Positions 47,748-59,815 of a DNA stretch of 64,000 nucleotides are shown here, in pieces. The notes beneath the pieces were generated by a model. It did not search any database, was not told the origin of the DNA, and saw nothing but the letters and a program-made list of their open reading frames with translations. This stretch comes from Polytrichum commune. Taxonomy: Eukaryota; Streptophyta; Polytrichopsida; Polytrichales; Polytrichaceae. The stretch covers positions 38,027,180 through 38,091,179 of the forward strand of contig OX485808.1 of assembly GCA_950295325.1 (NCBI GenBank), given 5' to 3'. Both the position numbers and the translations under genes were made by a program. Every line of letters starts with the position of its first letter. Positions within the stretch are counted from its first letter, which is position 1.

Positions 47748-47799
47748 CTTGGCCCACTCATCCTAGTAGGACAAGCTAAAAAGCCATTTGTTTTAACAG

Positions 47800-48190
47800 C
47801 TTGACATCACTCTTTGTGTATGATAATTTAAGTATTCATAAAACTTGGGTGACTTTATGTTGATTCTCATAAACTCAAGGTTTGGGACTAAACCCAGGGT
47901 TTCATCAGTTTTACTTTTATGAATGACTCTTTTGTGCAAGATTTTCTGGTGTTGGTTTGAGCATGCTCTACCTTGCAACCAATGAACGGGGAGAACCAAC
48001 TCCTAGTTACAAATGAACCAGTTGAGTTTGAGGAATAACTGGAGGAAAAATTACCAATCATTGTAGAGGAATATATAGAATATACTGCAATTTCACCAAG
48101 AAAACCTGAACAATATCAACATGCAACCAGTTGGACTAGGACACACTAGGAGGATTTCGCCTGATTATGGCCCAAAAATCTCCCCAGACA
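47800..48190 (-). repeat. dispersed repeat R, copy 4 (inverted)
   Basis: Contains both blocks of the 20.9-21.9 kb copy close together, in opposite orientation ('cacaaagagtg', 'cacccaagtttt', 'ctcaaactcaactggttcat'). Confidence 0.6.
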
Positions 48191-48689
48191 CTGCTTGGGT
48201 CTGCCTTCACTGATTAGAGGCTCATTTTTACTGGTGCTGGATTCGCCTTAACAAACACACACCTGTGCGTTGTAAAGTGAAATGAAGTTGTGAGAGAAAA
48301 CGGGACAAGAAACACTTTAAGAAATAGATCAGAATCTTCCATTGCATGTGCACAACAGAATAATAAGCTTTGATAAATCAAAGCACTTTGAAAATATCTT
48401 CAATGATATGATGAGAGGAATGGTCCTGTCCTTGTTCTCCCCCTTTACATGTGACACGTTTGGTTGCGCAAGAAAGTGTCCCAAGAAAATGGCATATTTC
48501 GATGCCGTTATGTATACACAATCAACATACATATATAGGGAAGAACAGTTTAGTTATAAATATATATATTTATGTGTGTGTGTTCACATTGTCACACAAT
48601 ACGGAGCTAAGGGAAAAAACAAACTCCCATGATGATGTCTACGCCACATCGCACACTCTAAAAGTAAGATTATGTTGTTTTCTTATGAT

Positions 48690-49258
48690 GTTTGTTGGCT
48701 ATGTCTATAGGACAGAGGCTATGCATCAACTTCTTCGTTTCAAGAGCAAATTTCCTAACCACTTTGCATTCACACTTGGACGTTACTTGTTCTTGTTATT
48801 TTTGGTCCACTTTATTGGCTCTGTCTATAGGACAGAGACTATGCATCAACTTCTTCGTTTCAAGAGCAAATTTCCTAACCACTTTGTGTTCACACTTGGA
48901 CATTACTTGTTCTTGTTATTTTTGGTCCACTTTATGTAATGTGGATGTTAACTATAGTTTATATATATATAAGTGCTCCCTAAAATGCATTGAAAGAAAT
49001 CTAGTTAACTATAGTTATTTCGGTAGTTCTTGATTATTTATTTTTTTAAATTTGAGTGATAAATGAGTAGCTTCAATCCTTGACCTGTATTTGAGAAGAA
49101 GGTGCACAAAATCCAAGAAAGGTTTGCTATAATGAATAGCCATGAATTGGCATGAGCAAAGTGGACAACTACAATTATAGTCTTTCATAATAAAGGACAG
49201 AGCCTCACGGTTCTACCATTTTCTTGTTTAATGTGGATGTTAACTATAATTATATATA

Positions 49259-49304
<46 letters not shown>

Positions 49305-49555
49305 AGTGCTCCCTAAAATGCATTGAAAGAAATCTAGTTAATTATAGTTATTTCGGCAATTCTTGATTATTTATTCTAAAAATTTCGGGTGATATCAAAA
49401 TCCTTGACGTGCATTTGAGAAGAAGGTGCACAAAATCCAAAAAAGGTTTGGTATAGTAAATATCCATGGATTGGCATGAGCAAAGTGGACAACTATAATT
49501 ATAGTCTTTCATAGTAAAGGACAAAGCCTCACGGTTCTACTGTTTTCTTGTTGAT
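48690..49555 (+). repeat. expanded repeat: tandem 122-bp and ~310-bp units
   Basis: Two units of about 122 bases (48697 and 48819 on) contain 'gcatcaacttcttcgtttca', and two units of about 300-320 bases (48935 and 49233 on) contain 'gcatgagcaaagtggacaac' and end 'agcctcacggttctac'. A (GT)n run lies at 49266-49298. The single-unit version is at 43048-43420. Confidence 0.75.
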
Positions 49556-49651
49556 GTTGGAAGTTGACATCTTGTTCAATTGATTCATAAAAAAAAATTG
49601 CATGGTTAACACATTTATAGAAGGATCCTCCACTACAAAATTTTATAGTAA

Positions 49652-51670
49652 TTAGGCAGATGCACATGCTTGAGGAAGCTTGACTATTGGTGTGGGTTGG
49701 TTGTGTACATCATTCACCTCCATTGGCTCTTCATTCAAATCTAAACCCAAATGGATTTCTCTACCCCATGCCAAATCCACCAACTCACCTAGTATGCTAT
49801 ACTTCAATAGGCATATCTTCACTACAAGATTCAAAGAGAAAATGAAACGTGCCAAATCATTTGCTGGTTCTTTCATTCTCGATTTCTCATGTTCATCATC
49901 CATGTCAAAATTGGCACTCCAGTTTGTAGGTAAAAGCTTGGACATCCTCTAGTTGTTTCGTATGATTTGGGATTCATCTCTCTCAACACCTGAGAGCACC
50001 ACGTAATAGCATGCCTTACATTAGGCATTATTTCCTCAAGTCCTGGTGAATAATAGAATAATCAAATTGAAAGAGAACCCATTCCAAAAGCTTCTTCTTA
50101 TATTAAATTTTGAACGAAGGAATTATTCCCCGATCCCAAGGGTTGTAACACACTTGTAACATTCGGTGGCAAGAAAGCAACAATAATATTGCTCAACTAT
50201 AAGGTTGAGAATCCAAATGATTCACCCCTACCAACATGCTTAAGGGAATGAGTAGAAAAATTGTCCATAATAAAAAGAAACCTTCCACTTTTGAGATTTG
50301 AAATGTACATTGAGGCTCGTCATCCAACTCTCAAATACATATGATGTCATCCATGTCATTTGCCCGGGGAGGGCACTCGTGAAAATTTATTAAACCATGT
50401 GCGAAAGAATGTAGGGTACTTTTTATTCATTTGTGATAAAATTTATACAATTCTTCGATATAATGAAGCACCTCTACAAATACAAAGTTGTGTGTATAAA
50501 TAAATAAGGGTACCATATAATGCATCAATTTATCTAATTCTTTCAATCTAAAATAGGGTTGGGAATAGTAGGTAGAGAAAAAAATGTTGAGGCAGAGGTA
50601 TACAATGCATTTTATGGTGGTCAATGGATGAAAAACTATCCATTTCCAATTCAAATTCCCGAATGAAAAATTTGGATGACGAGGGTTTTGGTGTTCTTTG
50701 CTTTGTGCATTGCCTAGGGTTGCTTGCACCAATGCAACGCTGTTTGTGAGGCAGGATTTGGTGTTGAAGTTCTTGACGTGCATTTTGTGGTTGTGTGCGG
50801 TTTTCTGAGTTCTAGTGGTATGCTTGTGGTTTTCGGAGTTCTAGTAGTAAAATCATTTGATTGTTTCTCTGTGGGCCACCGACGCCGAAGTTTCTCACGA
50901 TACTGTACCAGACGAGAGACACTCTGCACAAGAGTCCTATGCGTTGTCATTCATGGGGTCAAATATAAAAATTATAAGGAACATAGGGTACTAGAAACTA
51001 GTTGAGTTGCGACTTTATAAATACAAATAGGGTCATCTAAAATGACAAAATTTAGATTTATCTGTACTAATAGGGTGTAAAGAATTCCAATTTCTTAGAT
51101 AAATAGCCCCATGATAAATACCCTTCCGTCGCAGATGGGTTATTAAATACATGTATGAGTGCCCTCCCCGGGGTCATTTGGTTTGCAACCACCAAACATA
51201 ATTTGTTGGTAAGCACCTTCCAAAGCATCTTGGGCATACAAATTTGTGAAAAAACATAGGTTTCAACTTGTCAATGCATGTCATGTTTATAACAAGAGCA
51301 ACAGTGAGAGGGTCCTTTTGAATTTTGTACCCATAAACTATTCCTTGCACTTAGTGCCTTGTTTGGTTGGGCACGATAAAATAATTCAATCTCATTCATA
51401 TTGTAAACATCTTCCGGTGCCATAACCAATGCAGAGGAGGTCAATGCTTACCAAATTGTGTGTAGACATGGTCATCGACATTGAAATTATTGAGATTTTA
51501 ACCAAAATGAAACTCATTGGCCACTCAAGATTGTCATCACCTTTGGAGTGAAAAAATTGCAACATGGCATGGACAAATCTAGGAGCATGAGTCAACGATG
51601 ATTGAAATTTCCAATCCAAACAAGTGTGAGATTTAGGTGCGAGGACAAATTTCAAAATTAACAACTTCAA
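49652..51670 (-). pseudogene. pogo/Tigger-type DDE_1 transposase, interrupted
   Basis: Read on the minus strand: EDVYNMNEIELFYRAQPNKA (DDE_1 start; the usual catalytic NxDE Asp is Asn), then a stretch matching the 'K-P' core, WMTSYVFESWMTSLNVHFKS, a decayed DN...H segment, decayed 'LPPN.TS..QPLD.G' and FKIxxxK-type sequences, and a C-terminal frame NVRHAITWCSQVLREMNPK then LPTNWSANFDMDDEHEKSR. Frames shift several times. Pogo/Tigger transposases cut and paste at TA. The gene is split by an 810-bp element (50363-51172); removing that element with one copy of its duplication leaves a continuous frame across the join. Confidence 0.75.
50363..51172. mobile_element. non-autonomous TIR element, 810 bp, 8-bp TSD, nested
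   Basis: Begins CCCGGGGAGGGCACTC and ends with its exact complement; weaker inverted similarity runs about 40 bases inward. GTCATTTG flanks both sides (50355-50362 and 51173-51180). It lies inside the pogo transposase pseudogene. An 8-bp duplication fits hAT, P or Merlin-like transposition, but the CCCGGG terminus is not the usual hAT CAG. The short frames within have no domain. Confidence 0.85.
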
Positions 51671-54413
51671 AATTCTAGTTTACAAATTCAACAATCCCTA
51701 AAGTCTTCAACCTCCGCCCAAACCCAAAGACTCAAAATTGCAAAGTATGTATTGAAACCAAGGTTTCAAAAAATAAACTTGAGTAAACCCATTGATAAAT
51801 TCACCGTGTAGATCATTATTATAGATCCCAACACATGCACGAATTAATCACCTCTATTATATGACAAATCGAACCTTAAAAAGGTTGTTTATCGTAACAT
51901 TGGGGTAAATTGACACTAGAAATTTTGATCAACGGGAAATTCGTTATATGATCGGTACATGGCAACCATGAGGTTGTATAGTGCTACCCTTGATGTGAAT
52001 CAAGTCCAATTATAGAATTGACCTACAACAAGGTTTGCGACAAGGTTGGACCGGTATAATATGGATGAATGCCTCTCTCCCCTGGGGGGGGGGTGCACCT
52101 TTCATTACAACCAAGAATCACTCGTGTTCACAATATACTCTTAATTTTTTTTTATATACAAGTTTTTCTTGGTAAGATTAAGCAATACATGTAACATCTC
52201 AATGATAAAAATACAAGTGACAATGCATTAAAAAAATTACGTTTGTATATAATCATTACCATAAGTATATGATTTTGAATAATAATTAACCCCTATCATA
52301 CGTATATTACAAAATCCTAGCATTCATCAATAAAGTCGGTGAAGGATTTTTCATCCCCCAGATGTAAGACATAAGCATGTAAGGTTTGCATTATATGTCA
52401 TAGAAGCTAATGCAATTATTGGGAGTCTTAATAGTACAGTGGCACCAACAAAAACCCCCCAAAAAAACCCAATAGTATATACAAACAAGCATTGGTTGAA
52501 TATGCCTCCTCTATGCTACTGGTGCGGAGGCCCCGCACAAGGACGTACAATGGGAGTCTGTTGGACCAATGGTTGCAGCTGTTGGCATAGGAAGTTGACA
52601 TTTCAGAAGCCACTCCCGTGTGGTTGTGTCCAAATGTTGCTCCATCCTATAGGTTGGCACACATAAATACAATACAATAAAATAAAAGTAACGTTGGTGT
52701 TTGATTTATACACCAATGTGAATGGGAGCCCATTCCTCTACACCGTGTTCATGTTTGACCAAACGTCACCGAAGAGTACTTCCTCCCTCTCGGAAGGTGG
52801 GCTCCTTGTTGGCACACACTCTACATGGTGATGTTGCACTACCGCAACACATGAAGCAAAACTTGCCACGTATGAAACTGTAGACACAAGAGCTCGCCTA
52901 TCAACCACCCCATCTATGGCGCCATCAAAACCACCAACCTCCTCGTTCAAACTCTTGTTGCTTTGCTTCTCCTTGCGTCGATGATCAAGCGCAATCTCTT
53001 ACGCTTCAAAATACCTCATGTTTGAGACCCCCATCACAATATCAAAGAACACATTGGAGGTGTCCTCCAGTGTGATATCATTGGGATTTATCATTATCTA
53101 CCATATTGAAGCTACACATTTGACATCCATGTATGCGGATCTCAACGGAGTCACCCAAGTTGTGTTGGGATATAATTGCCCGTTTTTATACATATGGAAT
53201 AGATCACCTATAAAACTAACACCCAAATGCTTCTTCATACTGAAACAAACTCATTGATGTTGTTTTGCAAAATGTTATTATGAACCCTTAAAATGGTCCA
53301 CCACTCCGCGGGATCACTTTTAGTTAGGATTTTTGCATTAAACGTTAGAATTGATAGGGAATTGTGAAAAATTAGTTCATTTAGTATTTCTCCCTAAAAA
53401 AATGGAAGATAAATTACCAAGGACTTCATGCCTTTACCCGTAAATGGAAAAAAAAACTAGTTAAGGTAGGGTTAGTCAAAAGGAAAACTAACTAGTGGTA
53501 GAAACTAACTAAGTTAGGAAAAATTGTTAACTAGGAAAAGAACTAGCTTAATAGGAAGAAATGCTAGCTAGTAAAAGCAACTAACTAAGGGGTTAAGTTA
53601 GTGGAGGCTAACGAAGCAAGGATTAGTTATTAGATAGTGTGGGCCATACAAGACAAATAAAAGTGTTTGACATAAGAAGGCAAAATTGGTATGAAGATTT
53701 TTTAAGAAAAACAAAAAAAAAAAAAAAACAATGAGGTCACTTGCCCACTTATTCCCTTGCCAATTTAATGGCAAAAAATTAAAAAGAACTTGAAGGACTC
53801 TCGTCGGAGCCACATCGGCAAGAGGGTGCCAACCTCAACTGGAAAAACCCCCGAGTCCAAATTTGGGGGGGAAATAAATAAAAATGAGACCGATGACAAA
53901 GAGGTCCAACCCTTTTTTGAGAGGGTTTGAAGACCCCCTCCTCCCACTTCAAAATCTCTCTATCCTTTTCGATTGTTGGGCGAAGCCCTACCTCTAGGTA
54001 GTTAGGAGAAAACTTTATCTTTTCATTTTTCTAGTAGTAAGGCTTGAGAAAGTTCTCTCTCTATCTTCTGCTAGTTAGAATGTGTGTTTGTAAACACACA
54101 AAATTCTTGATTTCATGCTTAGAGGTAGATTAGAGAACATGTTCAAAAATTGAGGTATTGTAGACATTGGCCGCTGATGGCATGAATGCTTAGTTTACCG
54201 TCTAGAATTTTTTTTTCCTTATAAAGATATTTTATAGCTATCCATAGCCATTTTCCATTTACAATTTGGTTGAGATAGCAATTAGTTATGAATTTTGAAA
54301 GTTGTAAAAAACACTAGGATGTTCATTTGGGCAATGACTGATGTATTAAACCTGTTGGCCTTATCAAAAATTCAATTTGAAAAATATATTTTTCACGAGT
54401 AAAATTTTTATTT
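51671..54413. other. no complete gene; low-complexity segments
   Basis: 52738-52990 on the minus strand has a polar open frame (HRRKEKQSN..., ending SEREEVLFGDVWSNMNTV) that may be a coding remnant of unknown type. 53450-53630 is a low-complexity stretch with many 'aactag'/'ctagtt' words. Homopolymer runs occur at 52085 (G) and 53712 (A). Confidence 0.3.
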
Positions 54414-54950
54414 AGCTTTCTAATGATGTTTATAACATGTGATTTGATTGATTTAAGAATTAGATGTGGATTTTCAAAGGTGGGATATATAGTTTGAGCC
54501 TTTCTAATTGGCTGCAGCATTACAAGGAGGTTGCTGGACCCATCTTGGCTTACCTTGCCAATCTCATATTTTCCTCTTATAGATCTTTTTGATAGCTTTC
54601 CAAGGTTGTTTAGAATATGTGATTTGACTGAGTAATAAATTAGATATGAATTTTTAAAGGTGGGATATATAGTTTGAACCTCTTCAGTTGACTACAACAT
54701 TACAAAGAGGTTGTTGGATCCATCTCGGCTTAACTTATTAATATCATATTTTTTTCTCTTACAAATTTATTTGATAGCTTTCCAATAGTGTATGGCAAGC
54801 CCAATCAAAGTAATAACGAATTAATTATAAATTTTTGAAGTTGGAGGCTAGATAGATGAAGGTGAAAGGATCGGTTGAATAAACATCGTGCTTCTAACCT
54901 CGTAACTTTTGCAAATTTTATCCGACTGAAGTAGATTTGAAATCTCTTGA
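54414..54950. repeat. tandem repeat, ~181-bp period, about 3 copies
   Basis: Units begin at 54414, 54594 and 54776 with 'agctttc.aa' and share 'gtgatttga.tga', 'ggtgggatatatagtttga' and 'cattacaa.gaggttg.tgga'. The third is shortened and more diverged. The period is in the size range of plant satellite monomers, but the array is short. Confidence 0.7.
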
Positions 54951-57890
54951 AAGCTAATGATGTATACTTGGTGAATTAATTATGAGAGGCCAAAATTACA
55001 GTGCATTAAAATAATGTTTTAACTATTTACTAACCTACGCTCCACAACCAAGTTAGCTATAAGGAAGGAGACAAGGTCAATATCTGAGAAGTGGAGCAAG
55101 GCAAGGAGATACCCATGTCCAATGAGATATACACTCTAAACTCTGTAGTATCACACATGTGGCAACCAAAATATACATGATATTACGGAGTTTTGTAGTG
55201 TTAACATGGATGCGTGATACTATAGAATTAGTGTAGCATGTGACACTATGGAATAACACAAAGTGCAACATTTAAATGGTGTGGTGTGGTCCACTCCACA
55301 AGGCCTTTCCGGGTGATGTGGCATATATGCACCAACATTCAGCATAAGAAGAAGAAGAAGAAGAAGAAGAAGACACTCCACATATTGACACATGGTGCAA
55401 TACGAGGGTGTGGGTTGACATCTTTAATGGTTTGCATTAATGACAAAATTTGTGATATAAGGGAGAGAAATGGGACAATAAGGAGTGAGATTTGAACTAC
55501 GAACATCCGTTCCCTAGGGTTTTGGGATATTAGAGAGTGAGTGACATTATGGATGTTGATATTACGGATTTAGGGTGTATATACTCAATGTTGTACCACA
55601 TATTATAATCAAATAGTCAAAGTATAAGAGAAATTCATATGTTTTATAAGATGGGCTACATATTGGCACTAGGAGGAATAAGGGTGTCTTTCCGACACAT
55701 GTCATTTGACATAATGTCACCTCCCTGTCATGTAGGATTCTAGGACATATCAAGAACATCACATTTTATGTATGAAGATGGTCATTTTTAAACCTTTTTA
55801 CACAATACATGATTTTTTGGATGCATTCTTGCTATGGGATTCTCGGTTCCTTACCACTAGCTCTCATCCACTGGATAATTTACGATCTACTACAATAGTA
55901 GGTCTCCAATCCACATTCATTGATTTTAAACCCGCATGGTGTATGAAAACCAATGAGTAACCTCGATTATCATAGTTCCTAGATGACACACATCAAATGG
56001 ATTGTGTCATAAAGACCATGTGAGCCAAAGTTTTAGGCTGATAGTTTCAATGTAGACATTTTCGTGATATGTAGATGAAAAATGTACATTAATGGATAAA
56101 CGTAGTGAACTATGGATGGAGTTAGGTAGTTAGAACAATCATCTTCCCTCTCTAGCCATGAGGAGGCAAAGGAAGGAGAGAAAGGGAGGTATTTCTTCAA
56201 ACCTTTTGAATGCATTATTAAACTCATAGTCTTGTCTTCCTCAACACATGGAGTGTGCGAGGTCAATGGTTCAATTATTTTCTGTAAACAAATTAGCAAT
56301 TGCCACAGTGATTGCCGGATTGCAACTTTGAAATTAGTTTTTATTATTATTATAAAAACGAGTTACGTGCATTAGTGTTAACAACCAGCTAGACTACTTT
56401 CATGTATGTGACATTGTAACCAATTGTCTTCTGTGGTGAATGCAGTTGATTATGTCTGAAGGTTCTCATCGAGATGTCTTTACATGAATAGGAAGTTTGA
56501 ACAAGTTTGAGAATGAATATGAGAGGTATGTATTTGATAGGAAATAAACTAAGTTACAAGAAGTTAAGAATTATTGTCCTTTTGTTGTGATAGTACTAGA
56601 GTGAGTTCGAAAACGGTAGAACGGTTGATTAAGTTGAAACTATGAGCAAGTTTAGTAATGAATGTGAAATAGATGGAATTAATAGACTTGGACTACATTG
56701 TGAAATTGTAAATATGCTTGCCTGAGAGATGAGTAACAACAAATTGTGATTAAGAGAGGTTGATCGAGGTTGCAACAGTTTAAGATTGTGAGAATTCTTG
56801 TTTGAGATGGGCAAGTGCAAATTGACATTGACAGAGAGTAATGTGAGAAAGAATTTGAAATGAGAGCAAGAGTGAATGATGCCCATTGTTCTAGAGAGAG
56901 AAGGTGTTGAAATTGTATCAAATTGACAGTAAATGAAACTATCATCAAGTGTTGAATGCACAATTACAACTTAAGAGCTTCTGTAAAACTATTGGCCAAA
57001 GTTGGCAATTAAGCGATTACCCATAATTGAATAGTTAAACTATTGGCCGAGGAAGCCAATATTGCACAAAGTGTGTTGGGTTGTAGCATGCCAACACTCA
57101 AAAGATAGAGAGGCTTAAGCGACTAGGACATAATGTGAGCGGAAAGCTAAGTCAATTGTTGTGGAAGGCATATTTCATTGCAAAGTGAGATTGAGAGGGA
57201 GTTACCATGTGATGGATTGAAGAATTATCGAGGGTTTGGGAGAGGAGCCACTTGAGAAAAAATTGAGTCATGTGAAAGCCATATGAATTGTTAGGAAGAG
57301 AGAAGGTCAAGGATTAGTCTGAGAGAGGCTACTTGACCATTGTTGAAGCCTATGAAAGGTGAAGAGCATGAAGGATCATGATATTAATTGTGTAATTATA
57401 GTTAATACAAGGAGTGTAGTCTTGTTTGTGAGTTTGTAGAAGTTAAGATTAGTGAACCCTTTTACCAACAGAAAATGTTGAAAGTAAATTTATGATCTGT
57501 TAGGTAATTGTGGAGAGGATATATTGTGAGTTAGAGTGTTAGGATAAACTCTGGATTATCATTTTTATTTAAACATGAGTTGTCATTGGATGGAGTTAGA
57601 ATCTTATATTGATTTCTAGTCTAGGAATTATGATCTATAAGAGTGAAGTGTAAGCTAACCAACTTAACTATGATTTTATGTGTTACCATGGTTGTTGTTA
57701 ATGTTGCAAGTTGTACAAGGTAGCCAAGACTATAGTTATTAATTGTAAAGTTGTAAGTAATAATTAAATATTGGAAGTAACTAATGAACAGTTTGTCTTG
57801 CATTGGAATTAACATTGACCAATTAATGAAAGAACTCGTTATGAATTGAAGATACATTGGCCAATGGCTACAAAGACAATTGTTACATGG
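54951..57890. other. no gene recognised
   Basis: AT-rich, non-coding by eye. A (GAA)n microsatellite lies at about 55347-55372. Confidence 0.4.
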
Positions 57891-57892
57891 GA

Positions 57893-58476
57893 GCAAGCAT
57901 GGTCAAGTATACAGAAAAAGTGCTCCGGTATACTAAAGCCATAAAATTTATGATCAAATGCCTAAATATTAATATAAACAATTATTTTCATGATGTCCTC
58001 TTTGTTGTGTTAGGTACACAAATATAGATTATCAAGATGAGATTTTCAAAACTTATCATTAAGAATATTGCTCAAAAGGTAATGGCTAAATCTAGTTTTG
58101 GACATAGAATTCATAACCTTAAATATTTTGAAGTTGGCAATTTTCTCATATTCCTTAAATTTATTATAAACTTGAGGGCACAATTACAAGAATTTATAGA
58201 AAAAAATATTTTAATTTTATCATTTTTTTAAAATTAACCAATTATGTGTTCAACATACAATATCTACTTGCACACTGCTTGTAGTGTCTTCTAAAATACG
58301 TAGACTTTTCTTGAAAAAAGATTTGTCAACATAAACTGCTTGGCTTTGTAGATCAATGTATTTTTTGAAATGTTTATGATTTTCCCTTCACAAAATGCAA
58401 AGTTAATATATAGTTTGGAATCACTTTCATTTAAACTTATGCAAGGTAATGAAGTTGTGTACTTGACCGTGCTTGC
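57893..58476. mobile_element. MITE-like element, 584 bp, second copy
   Basis: Same ends (GCAAGCATGGTCAAGTATAC and the inverse of GCAAGCACGGTCAAGTACAC) and collinear interior as 15097-15685 ('gttgtgttaggtacacaaat', 'gcttggctttgtagatcaa'). GGG may precede the left end and CCC follows the right end. No transposase frame. Confidence 0.65.
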
Positions 58477-58479
58477 ACC

Positions 58480-59215
58480 CACACTCGTTAAAGATCATAG
58501 TTATCAAAGACTAATGTTGCTTTGTGAGGGAATGAGAACTTACAAACCAAAGACAAAAGACAAAACTGAATGAAATATTGGAAGAGAGGTCATGAGAGGA
58601 ATCCTTTGAGAGAAAAAAGATTTGTGGACACGTTAGTTGTATATTTAAAGTGAAATAGAAACCTTTTTGTCTAATTGATGAATTGTAATGTGACAAATGT
58701 TTAGAACAACACCAATTCAACTTTCTTTGAGAGTCTGTACCATGGGTTTTGGTTATTCTAAGTCATTGCAAAAACCTAACTACATATCCCTTTAGTTATA
58801 CTTAAGTGTGGGTAATGACTTTCCACTTCCCCTAAGGTGTGTAGTTTTATTGTGAGCACTTCCAACTCCACATACAATTTTGATTGTTTGATTGAAACAT
58901 AAATACTCTCATCCATGTAGCAATTGCTAATCACATACTAGATTGACCTTCATGTTATGGGAAAGGATTTGAGATGCATATCATAAGATAGCAAAGTGGT
59001 TTTATTTATTTAATTTTCTTTAAGTGATCGCATAGGACCTCCATGATTTGTTATAATCACAACTATAATGATCAATGCATTTTGAGCACATAATCCAATC
59101 TCATTGTACCACTATTTTTGTCCATTTTGATCTACAAGCCTTGGGCTATAGTCTTGTGATCACACCAACCCCTTAAAACACTTCAAACCTTATACCACTA
59201 AACCCGTAGTCATCA
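58480..59215. other. no gene recognised
   Basis: AT-rich; a few short frames without motifs. Confidence 0.4.
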
Positions 59216-59219
59216 CTAA

Positions 59220-59815
59220 AGTGGCACTAATTACACTAAATGGGGTATAGCAGTGCGAGAAACATCGCCTCAAAAAAGTTAGTTAACTATAGTGGTGTGA
59301 GAAGAGTTGCCTTAGAATAGTTAGTTCACTATAGTCATTTGCCATCCTTAAAAATCACAAGGGCCCATAGGCGAACCCTGAGATTTGAAGAAATCGAATT
59401 ATCGGGGACATAAAGGCAAGTGACGCTTATATGAACTAGAATTGATAAAAAGGTGATACTCTATATTCATATTATCGGTTGAACATGGTAACGTCTAGAA
59501 ATGGACTTTCACTATACAATGGTTCAGTTGGGTTGTTTGTTGTGGATTCGTCTGGGTTCGAGTCCCTCGATGGCATTGGTATTTTTTTCCTGTAGCCTGC
59601 TGATGAGAGTCGGCATCGTAGTTAACTATAGTGGTGCGGTAACGGGTCGGCCTCGTGGACCTATTTAACTATAGTGGTTGCAGAAGCGGGCCAAGTTGTG
59701 CAATAGTTAACTATAGTGATGAGCAATCGGATCGGCCTCGTGGTCTAGTTAACTATAGTGATGCCCTAAACCAAGTACAAGAAAAGTAGTTAAAATAGTT
59801 AACTAGCGTAGTGGT
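59220..59815. repeat. interspersed TTAACTATAGTG motif cluster
   Basis: The motif TTAACTATAGTG occurs five times (about 59284, 59621, 59667, 59707, 59747) and a variant CACTATAGTCATT once, at irregular spacing. The motif core ACTATAGT is palindromic. Partly shared words ('cggcctcgtgg') lie between copies. Non-coding. Confidence 0.6.

Noticed and set aside
48451-48939. 162-residue membrane-like frame
   Set aside because: It is a tandem repeat of a 122-bp unit; hydrophobic runs come from T-rich DNA and the single-copy relative at 43 kb is not coding.
53598-53947. Short minus-strand hydrophobic frames
   Set aside because: Produced by homopolymer A/T and low-complexity sequence.
59513-59585. tRNA gene or SINE head (TGGTTCAGTTGG ... 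GGTTCGAGTCC)
   Set aside because: A- and B-box-like words are present but only about 35 bases apart, and the acceptor, D and T stems do not pair; left as chance or a very old tRNA-derived fragment.
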